Assembly: GCA_964615375.1 (NCBI GenBank)
Contig: CAZTOW010000087.1
Span: forward strand, 1-21,282
Reading direction: 5' to 3'
DNA from: CAZKWG01 sp964615375
Lineage (GTDB): Bacteria > Myxococcota_A > UBA796 > CAZKWG01
DNA: 21,282 nucleotides
The notes under the pieces were generated by a model that worked only from the letters and a program-made list of their open reading frames with translations, made no database searches and had not been told where the DNA came from. Positions 17,701 through 21,282 of this stretch are shown one piece after another (the stretch's first letter is position 1; every line of letters begins with the position of its first letter). The translations under genes and the position numbers were made by a program.

Positions 17701-18013
17701 CCCGGTAGGGTGCCTGGAACAGGCGCGGGTCGGTGGCGGTGACGCAGTTCCAGCGCAGCGTGTGCAGGTACGCCGAGAACAGGCGCGGCGCGTCGAAGCC
17801 GCGGGTGGCGATGCGCTCCCAGTCGGTCTGGCGCAGCAGGCGCGCGTCCACCTCGCGCTCCCACAACAGCTCCAGACGCTCGCCCTGGGCGTCGTCCTCC
17901 AGGCAGGACAGCCGGACCAGCGTGCTGTCCCCGGAGTCTGGGGGCAGGTCCACGCCCTCGACGAGGTACTGCCGCGAGCGCACGCGGACGAGGTCGCCGG
18001 GTTGGGGGATCAA
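14792..18013 (-). CDS. drmD: DISARM SNF2-like helicase DrmD
   Basis: DrmD is the SNF2-family ATPase that defines class 1 DISARM. The 1073-residue protein starts at TTG 18013, supported by GAGGAG 5 nt upstream; no better ATG exists in frame. Motifs: Walker A DDVGLGKT (132-139), DEAH (242-245), SATPHNGH, FTEYTDTKRY, ATDAAREGVNLQ and motif VI QRNGRIDR (611-618). The N-terminal LVRVRSRQYLVEGVDLPP block is typical of this helicase group. The C-terminal third is helical and Arg-rich (DLIRRGEAEARDMAGILVAQRARIL), likely a coiled region. It is the first recognised gene of the operon, with its stop 3 bp from the drmMI start. The TTG start overlaps the stop of a short upstream ORF as TTGA. Generic HepA/RapA-like helicases share the core; the drmMI-drmA-drmB context makes DrmD the best call. 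Confidence 0.9.
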   Translation of the reverse strand: MIPQPGDLVRVRSRQYLVEGVDLPPDSGDSTLVRLSCLEDDAQGERLELLWEREVDARLLRQTDWERIATRGFDAPRLFSAYLHTLRWNCVTATDPRLFQAPYRAGIEVKAYQLQPLRMALAMPRVNLFIADDVGLGKTIEAGLIVRELTMRQKVRRVVICVPPSVVRQWRDEMEERFGLSFVIYDRDYVSRVRQERGYAMNPWKTHTRFIVSHALVRDEVYAGPLRDWLGVFASGSLLILDEAHNVAPASGAKYAIDSKLTRAMRDLAPRFEHKLFLSATPHNGHSNSFSALLELLDPQRFVRGVPVDARLRDAVMIRRLKSDLRAIGEPFPQREVIRLEIDRLPEDAPELALSRLLQRYRLAREARLSQASKAQQAAAMLVVTSLQKRLLSSIEAFARTLDVHRASLGKAPPRVALASLDLLGQAPDADDERAELPEEEVEREDDAQMATATANASGGLAPLTEELSLLDEMARIARGARYDADARVRYLLRWIREQLCPDLGAEDAAWKPRRVLIFTEYTDTKRYLYQLLSDAARLSDRGPERIATFHGGIGEERREAIKAAFNADPNKHPLRILIATDAAREGVNLQNNCADLFHFDVPWNPGRIEQRNGRIDRKLQQAAEVRCMYFVLPQRAEDRVLDVLMKKTRRIHEELGSMAPVVGRRIDLALTRGIEHDRVDALASAIERADAEEGEGRVRTMRVEMGQDEADSRRTRLERQLEDLRELLKRSRQWIGLDDRHFRDALSASLETLGAAGLSPVDPSQAAADPERARWQLPHLHERAGADPTWAATLDALRAPRKRGQSPAEWRREAPIRPVVFRDPGNLDGEVVHLHLEHRVVQRLLGRFLSQGFRDDDLRRACVLRTDDALPYAVLLGRLSLFGAGGARLHDEILAAAAEWAPLEQRHGGLRPLGEGDKRDVLQLVEEALARPRLQDVEPSLQAHVRAHAARDVAELTPHLERRAAQLSERARRDLIRRGEAEARDMAGILVAQRARILARQKEIEDEARQGRLAFNPEEERQLAADRRHWIERLDSIARELEAEPARIQDSYVVKATRVEPVGVVYLWPVSS

Positions 18014-18069
18014 GTGAGCTCCTCGGGCATCAGGGGCATGTCGGGCCAGTGGTCCTCGCTGGGGATCAT
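18010..18069 (-). other. Possible 19-codon leader ORF upstream of drmD
   Basis: An ATG at 18069 opens a 19-codon frame (MIPSEDHWPDMPLMPEELT) whose TGA overlaps the drmD TTG start as TTGA, the same style as other junctions here. The drmD Shine-Dalgarno lies in its last codons. The frame is open 17 more codons upstream without a usable start (HLQLAIRATFDSL), so it may be the tail of a lost gene. No ribosome site precedes it. It could couple or attenuate drmD translation. Confidence 0.3.
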
Positions 18070-18102
18070 CAGAGAGTCAAAGGTAGCACGAATCGCCAGT
18101 TG

Positions 18103-18124
18103 CAGGTGCCCGCGGCGTCACCTG
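18103..18124. promoter_or_regulatory. Inverted repeat in the divergent drmD/Nudix region
   Basis: CAGGTG at 18103-18108 and CACCTG at 18119-18124 form perfect 6-bp arms around a 10-bp GC-rich spacer. The site sits between the divergent drmD and Nudix starts, so it could be an operator for one or both. The whole gap (18014-18149) shows no clear -35/-10 pair on either strand. Confidence 0.35.
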
Positions 18125-18149
18125 AACGCGCGCCGAGATAGAGGTGATC

Positions 18150-18836
18150 ATGCTACCCGTGGCGCGCCTCGAACCGGCACGTCTGCCGCTCATGCCGGCA
18201 GGTCTCGAGGCGTTGCTGAGCGACAGGGCACCCGATGCGTCGGGGTTCTGGTGCCTCCGAGGAGGCCGCGTGGGCATCGGGGTGGTCGGGCTCCTCGTCC
18301 GACCTGGCGGGGACATCCTGGCCGTCCGCAAGGCGGAGCGACCGGGCTACGCGTTCAGCGGGCTGTGGGCGCTGCCAGGCGGCATGGTGAGGACGCAGAG
18401 CGGACTTGACTGGGCGGACGTGCTGAGTGCCGCGTTGACCGACCGGATGCGGGCCGAAGCAGGCGTCGCTGCGGGACACGTGAAGGGATGGCGGTGGATC
18501 ATGCTCATCCCTCCGCCGGTCACCGCCTACGTGGCGAAGGGGGCCGAACGGCACACACTGGTGCTCGGGCTCAGCGCGCAGCTGGAGCGAGAGATCCCTG
18601 TGCGGTCCTCGGATCCTTCCATTACGGATTGCCGGTGGATGTCCCCGCGGGAGCACTGGCGGGAGCTTGCTCCGGCGAACCGCCTTCTGGTAGCGGCGAC
18701 GTGCTGGGCGTCGCTGGAGCAGCGGGATCGCCTTCGGGCGCAACCTGCGATTGAGGAGGCGGCAGCGCGATGCTCGGGCTGGGCGGGGGAGGTGGGGCTT
18801 CCTCCTGTGGGCACTCCCTGGGCGCGGTCGCTGTAG
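18150..18836 (+). CDS. Nudix-like protein with degenerate Nudix box
   Basis: The 228-residue protein has the beta-strand and loop pattern of the Nudix fold (VGLLVRPGGDILAVRK, then GLWALPGG at 71-78), a family that hydrolyses nucleoside-diphosphate-linked compounds. The Nudix helix is poorly conserved: where the box normally reads R-E-x-x-E-E-x-G, this protein has DRMRAEAG (98-105), keeping one of the three metal-binding Glu residues (E103); the early Glu after GG is also missing. Catalysis is therefore doubtful, and a binding or sensing role is possible. ATG 18150 is preferred over GTG 18144 because GAGG lies 5 nt before it. It is divergent from the DISARM operon, and its last 215 bp overlap the converging membrane-protein gene. 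Fold assignment is fairly sure, function is not. Confidence 0.7.
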   Translation: MLPVARLEPARLPLMPAGLEALLSDRAPDASGFWCLRGGRVGIGVVGLLVRPGGDILAVRKAERPGYAFSGLWALPGGMVRTQSGLDWADVLSAALTDRMRAEAGVAAGHVKGWRWIMLIPPPVTAYVAKGAERHTLVLGLSAQLEREIPVRSSDPSITDCRWMSPREHWRELAPANRLLVAATCWASLEQRDRLRAQPAIEEAAARCSGWAGEVGLPPVGTPWARSL

Positions 18837-19521
18837 CGGCGGTCGGCTCGTCTGGGCTCGGCGGGAGCTGGAAGTAGGTGTATCCAGTGAAGGCGAGGGC
18901 GATCGTGCTGATGAAGATGGTCTTCCGTAGCAGGAGCGCGCGGCGCATGTAGACGAACCACTGCGCCCAGAGATTGTGGACTTCGTCATCCCAGATCAGC
19001 GAGTTGCCCATCTTGGGGAAGGACTTTGCGGAGCTCCTGAAGAGCGATGAGAGGAAGTCGGGCATCTTCTGGTGAGCTGGCTTGTCCAGGAACGACTCAC
19101 GCTCTCGGGCCCAGCAAGAGGGCCAGCGGGCCATGGCGAGCGTCCAGCGTTCCAGCCACCCGATCCCCTTGCCGTCGAAGAGCGTGCGGCCCCGAAGCGG
19201 CGACAGCGTGATGAACACGCCGCAGAAGCTGACGAACAGCAGGCTGAAGGTGAGCCTCTCGAGCCAGTTCAGGGAGGCGATCGGGCACCAGCCCGGTGGC
19301 GCCTGGTCCCAGATGTGGGCCTTCACGGCGCCAAGAAAGGCGGCGCCAGCCGCAAGGAGAATGCCGGCAAAGAACTGTGCTCGATCCTCCATCTTGAAAT
19401 AGAGCTGACCATAGTGATCGCGCCGCTGACGGATGAGTTCGAGGGCGTCGGTCTGACTTGTCGAGGGCCCCTGGTGGGCCTCACTGGGGGAGGTATCGTT
19501 GACCGTGCTCTGCTTGTCCAT
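18622..19521 (-). CDS. Three-TM membrane protein, SLATT/Pycsar-effector-like layout
   Basis: The 299-residue protein has an N-terminal charged helix (ALELIRQRRDHYGQLYFKME), then TM1 (FFAGILLAAGAAFLGAV), TM2 (LTFSLLFVSFCGVFITL), a soluble helical loop of about 90 residues, and TM3 (TIFISTIALAFTGYTYF). After TM3 comes a tail of about 85 residues rich in Pro, Ala and Ser. This order resembles SLATT and PycTM membrane effectors that permeabilise the membrane on a nucleotide signal, but I see no decisive motif and no cyclase gene nearby. The start at 19521 is chosen over ATG 19539 because AGGAG stands 6 nt upstream of it. The Pro-rich tail is encoded opposite the Nudix 3' end, so it could be a read-through artefact. 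G+C is somewhat lower than in the DISARM genes. Coding is likely, function is a guess. Confidence 0.65.
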   Translation of the reverse strand: MDKQSTVNDTSPSEAHQGPSTSQTDALELIRQRRDHYGQLYFKMEDRAQFFAGILLAAGAAFLGAVKAHIWDQAPPGWCPIASLNWLERLTFSLLFVSFCGVFITLSPLRGRTLFDGKGIGWLERWTLAMARWPSCWARERESFLDKPAHQKMPDFLSSLFRSSAKSFPKMGNSLIWDDEVHNLWAQWFVYMRRALLLRKTIFISTIALAFTGYTYFQLPPSPDEPTAATATAPRECPQEEAPPPPPSPSIALPPPQSQVAPEGDPAAPATPSTSPLPEGGSPEQAPASAPAGTSTGNP

Positions 19522-19929
19522 CCATGGCTCCTGCGACATCTACTCAGAAGAGAACCGGAGTAGGCCTAACAAGGTACTGGCCCAGCGCGAGCCTGACCGC
19601 AGGTTGGGCTGCCATGGAGACACGGGAGTGCAGCCGCTGTCAGGGTATCCCCGCGCGTTCCGGCTTGGTCGCCTCGGGATCGGGCGTGCGAGGCGGCAAG
19701 AGCCTCGCAGGCCCAGAAGGGCTGAAAATCCAGTTGGAGTGGACCCATCGAGCCGGGCCAGCTGCTTTGATCTGGGCTGCGTCCACCCCTGCAGGGTCCA
19801 AAAAGCTCAGTCCGCCCCTACTCCAGCAGATCAGGCCGGCGCCTCGTCCGGTGCAGAGCAGAGGGGAGGTTCTGGGAGGGGAGAAGGAGGCGTCGGGGCT
19901 GGGCGTTCGGCAGGATCAGGGACATCGAT
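19522..19929. other. Stretch without a convincing gene
   Basis: Both strands were read. Open frames exist here (one plus-strand frame runs from 19524 to 20135) but show no family pattern, no ribosome site and Gly/Arg/Pro composition typical of chance frames in GC-rich DNA. No clear promoter for the 19521 gene was found. Confidence 0.5.
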
Positions 19930-20055
19930 ATGATCTTGGCAAAGGCGACCAGGAACTGGGCGGACCAGGACAAGGTCGACCGCTACCGCGCCGTCGCGGC
20001 GCACGCGCCTGCCGAGGTGCTGCTCTTGCTTCAGCAGGTGCTCGTCGTGCAATAG
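19930..20055 (+). CDS. Possible 41-residue protein or gene remnant
   Basis: ATG 19930 opens a 41-codon frame with AGGG 8 nt upstream; the product is amphipathic (RNWADQDKVDRYRAV, then EVLLLLQQVLVV). No family recognised. It ends 10 nt before a strong hairpin, which fits a short transcription unit. It could also be the end of a degraded larger gene, since the frame stays open upstream for at least 11 codons. Confidence 0.3.
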   Translation: MILAKATRNWADQDKVDRYRAVAAHAPAEVLLLLQQVLVVQ

Positions 20056-20065
20056 CGGGGCGATT

Positions 20066-20092
20066 GAGCCACGGCGCGGAGCGCCGCGGCTC
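20066..20092. terminator. Strong hairpin between converging ORFs
   Basis: Arms GAGCCACGGCGC (20066-20077) and GCGCCGCGGCTC (20081-20092) pair with one mismatch across a 3-nt loop. It lies 10 nt past the 41-codon ORF and 48 nt past the stop of the 20141 gene, so it may terminate both directions. No T-run follows on either strand, so an intrinsic terminator is uncertain. Confidence 0.45.
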
Positions 20093-20140
20093 CGACTGTG
20101 GCTCCGTCGACCGGGTCAGTCTCCTACCTCAATGAGCCGT

Positions 20141-20518
20141 TCAAGCTTCTCGGGGCCCCTCGAACACCCTCCTCCACCGCCGCTGCGCCTCCTCCTCCGT
20201 CAGGCACGACACGAAGCACCAGGCCTCGAAGGCCACGGCCTCATCCCGGCCCGTCGCGGAGAGCAGCACCGCGTCGCGCCTGCGCTCCAGCTCGGCCGAC
20301 GCTCGCCCCTCCGGGTCCAGCTCCGGCGGGTCGGCGTCCTCCCGGAAGTGCCTCAGCACCTCCGCGTGGAGCTGATCCCAGGCCTCCTCCGGGCTGCGGC
20401 CGACCGCCAGCGGGGGCTCGCGGTCGCCCAGGAACGCATACCAGGTCACGGCCGTCGAGGCAGACGACTGCCCCGACGGCGGGTTATCGCCATCATAGCG
20501 AGGGATGTCAGGTCTCAC
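20141..20518 (-). CDS. Hypothetical protein, 125 aa
   Basis: I do not recognise this protein. It starts at GTG 20518, chosen because GAGGAA lies about 7 nt upstream; a longer frame reaches ATG 20593 but runs through a hairpin and has no ribosome site. The first 25 residues look disordered (PRYDGDNPPSGQSSAS). A short hydrophobic/aromatic strand follows (AVTWYAFLG), then charged helices (SPEEAWDQLHAEVLRHFRE; ASAELERRRDAVL) and a C-terminal helical part (AFEAWCFVSCLTEEEAQRRWRRVF). No signal peptide, membrane segment or catalytic motif is visible. It follows the ribbon-helix-helix gene on the same strand after 117 bp with a hairpin between, so co-transcription is possible. Compact, soluble and mostly helical is all that can be said. 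Confidence 0.55.
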   Translation of the reverse strand: MRPDIPRYDGDNPPSGQSSASTAVTWYAFLGDREPPLAVGRSPEEAWDQLHAEVLRHFREDADPPELDPEGRASAELERRRDAVLLSATGRDEAVAFEAWCFVSCLTEEEAQRRWRRVFEGPREA

Positions 20519-20538
20519 AGCTTCATTCCTCGTCAGGG

Positions 20539-20569
20539 CGGGGGGCAGAGGTAGTGACTCTGCCCTCCG
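20539..20569. terminator. Hairpin between the RHH gene and the 125-aa gene
   Basis: GGGCAGAG (20543-20550) pairs perfectly with CTCTGCCC (20558-20565) across a 7-nt loop, and outer bases 20539-20542 pair with 20566-20569 if one G-U pair is allowed. On the minus strand it falls 67 nt after the RHH stop and 21 nt before the next gene start. No T-run follows; it may be an attenuator or processing site. Confidence 0.4.
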
Positions 20570-20635
20570 TCCGCTGGTCCCCCGGGTTTTCACCCGCGCG
20601 CCGGTCGGGGGAGGTACTCCGGCGACGGGAACGGT

Positions 20636-20929
20636 CTACGAGCTGGGCTTGCCCTGGGCGGCGCGCTCGCGCTCCAGGTCGGCGAGACCACGCGCCAGCG
20701 CGAGGCGGATGACGTGCGCGCGGGTGACGCGGCTGCCCGCCACCGCGGCGATCTCGGGCAGGCTCTGCACGTAGTCCACGAGCGCGTCGGCGCGGTCCAG
20801 GAGCTCGTTCGGCAGCTTGACGGGCTGAGGGACTCCCATGAGCGACTCCGCGTCGCCCAGGTCGAGGTTGTGCGGGAGCGACGCCCCCGAGGAGTAACAC
20901 CGGGGTTCGCCGGGAGCCGAGATCTCCAT
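20636..20929 (-). CDS. Ribbon-helix-helix type DNA-binding protein
   Basis: The 97-residue protein fits the ribbon-helix-helix fold used by small repressors and antitoxins. The first 30 residues are flexible. A beta strand (QPVKLP, 35-40), helix 1 (NELLDRADALVDYVQSL, 41-57), a loop with GSRVT, and helix 2 (RAHVIRLALARGLADLERE, 70-88) follow. The loop between the helices is longer than in MetJ/Arc-type proteins. ATG 20929 has AGGAG 7 nt upstream. Its promoter is overlapped by tandem 11-bp repeats, the typical operator form for this fold, so autoregulation is likely. No cognate toxin is recognised next to it; the 125-aa protein downstream is the only same-strand candidate. Fold moderately sure, role as regulator inferred. 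Confidence 0.7.
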   Translation of the reverse strand: MEISAPGEPRCYSSGASLPHNLDLGDAESLMGVPQPVKLPNELLDRADALVDYVQSLPEIAAVAGSRVTRAHVIRLALARGLADLERERAAQGKPSS

Positions 20930-20952
20930 GGGGATGCTCCTGTGAGGGTGAT

Positions 20953-20981
20953 CTTGTATGCTGATTGGTTTCAGATGGCAA
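20953..20981 (-). promoter_or_regulatory. Sigma70-type promoter of the RHH gene
   Basis: On the minus strand TTGCCA (20981-20976, five of six consensus bases) is followed after 17 bp by TACAAG (20958-20953, four of six). It lies 24-52 bp upstream of the RHH ATG in a locally AT-richer stretch. Confidence 0.6.
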
Positions 20982-21005
20982 CCGATTAGCTACCGATTGA
21001 CTACC
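20973..21005. repeat. Three 11-bp operator-like direct repeats
   Basis: On the plus strand the units are AGATGGCAACC (20973-20983), GATTAGCTACC (20984-20994) and GATTGACTACC (20995-21005). The last two agree at 9 of 11 positions; the first is weaker (6 of 11). The 11-bp spacing puts them on one helix face, and the first unit covers the -35 box of the RHH promoter. Binding by the RHH protein is inferred. Confidence 0.55.
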
Positions 21006-21027
21006 CAATGGCGTCGAGATCAGCCCT

Positions 21028-21218
21028 GTGGACCGCTCCGAAGCCGACACCATCCGCCAGGCCGCGCGCCAGGATCGGCTGCTCGTCGCCGATGATCTCG
21101 GCGTCCCCGACCCCGCCATGGCCCGCTCGGCGGCGTTCGGGGGCTTCGCCGGATCGTGCACGGCGTGTACCTGGGCGTCGAGCACGCGACCGGCCTGCTG
21201 ACCGAGGGCGCCGGCTAA
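21028..21218 (+). pseudogene. Frameshifted AbiEi-like winged-helix remnant
   Basis: The first frame, from GTG 21028, reads VDRSEADTIRQAARQDRLLV; the matching C-terminal half LRRIVHGVYLGVEHATG is in another frame. Together they resemble the N-terminal winged-helix domain of AbiEi-type (type IV antitoxin/regulator) proteins, where the wing reads L-R-x-x-x-x-G-V-Y. The frames join if one G is added to the G5 run at 21139-21143. Even then the product ends after about 63 residues at the TAA (21216-21218), without the rest of an AbiEi. No clear ribosome site. A sequencing error in the G-run is possible; the truncation is not explained by it. Confidence 0.5.
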
Positions 21219-21282
21219 GCGCGCCCTGGGCTGAGCGCGCCCCGGGCTGAGCGCGCCCCGGGCTGAGCGCGCCCCGGGCTGA
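21219..21282. repeat. Four 16-bp tandem repeats at the window end
   Basis: Four contiguous units of GCGCGCCCCGGGCTGA fill the last 64 bases; the first differs by one C-to-T change and the other three are identical. They begin directly after the stop of the AbiEi-like remnant and reach the window edge, so the true copy number is unknown. There are no spacers, so it is not a CRISPR array. Confidence 0.9.

Noticed and set aside
16295..18409. 704-codon plus-strand frame opposite drmD that runs into the Nudix gene
   Set aside because: Antisense of an obvious SNF2 helicase; composition is that of a shadow frame.
19524..20135. 203-codon plus-strand frame
   Set aside because: Despite a CSRC motif, it has Gly/Arg-rich chance-like composition, no ribosome site, and overlaps the start of the membrane-protein gene.
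21008..21250. 80-codon plus-strand frame
   Set aside because: Pro/Arg-rich reading that runs into the tandem repeats; neighbouring frames instead carry the AbiEi-like sequence.
21219..21282. CRISPR array
   Set aside because: Units are contiguous 16-mers without spacers.
1..21282. Integrative element ends or insertion sequences
   Set aside because: No integrase, transposase, tRNA-derived att site or matching terminal repeats could be found by eye.

Overview
The window is high-GC bacterial DNA (most genes look like 65-72 % G+C by eye). It is dominated by one tightly packed minus-strand defence operon running from about 18.0 kb down past the left edge. Composition, Pro/Ala-rich linkers, and a ribbon-helix-helix plus AbiEi-type module on the right suggest a GC-rich proteobacterium or myxobacterium-like organism. 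That taxonomic guess is weak. No integrase, transposase, rRNA or tRNA was seen.

Main operon (minus strand, in order of transcription): drmD (SNF2-type helicase, TTG start), drmMI (N6-adenine methyltransferase), a GIY-YIG nuclease, a reverse transcriptase fused to a nitrilase (UG1/DRT type 1-like), a CBS-HEPN-like-DUF4268 protein, drmA (DExH helicase) and drmB (DUF1998; its C-terminus lies outside the window). drmD, drmMI, drmA and drmB in this order form a class 1 DISARM system; drmC is expected beyond the left edge. The three genes between drmMI and drmA are not part of canonical DISARM as I know it. Most junctions are 4-bp ATGA or TTGA overlaps or gaps of a few bases, so the composite looks co-translated. 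The likely 'new system' is a DISARM operon carrying a DRT-type RT-nitrilase, a GIY-YIG nuclease and a nucleotide-sensing CBS/HEPN protein as an internal cassette. The RT gene is distinctly AT-richer than the genes on both sides. So is the segment of drmMI directly after the NPPF motif, which suggests separate acquisition of the RT and exchange of the methyltransferase target-recognition region.

Upstream side: a short divergent region (18.01-18.15 kb) with an inverted repeat separates drmD from a plus-strand Nudix-like gene whose Nudix box is degenerate. A minus-strand membrane protein with three predicted TM segments and a Pro-rich tail overlaps the Nudix 3' end by 215 bp; it resembles SLATT/Pycsar-type TM effectors in layout. 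A roughly 400 bp stretch without a convincing gene follows, then a possible 41-residue ORF and a strong hairpin.

Right end: a 125-residue unknown protein and a ribbon-helix-helix regulator, both on the minus strand. The regulator has a good promoter overlapped by 11-bp tandem operator-like repeats. Divergent from it is a frameshifted remnant of an AbiEi-type winged-helix protein. The window ends in exactly four 16-bp tandem repeats.
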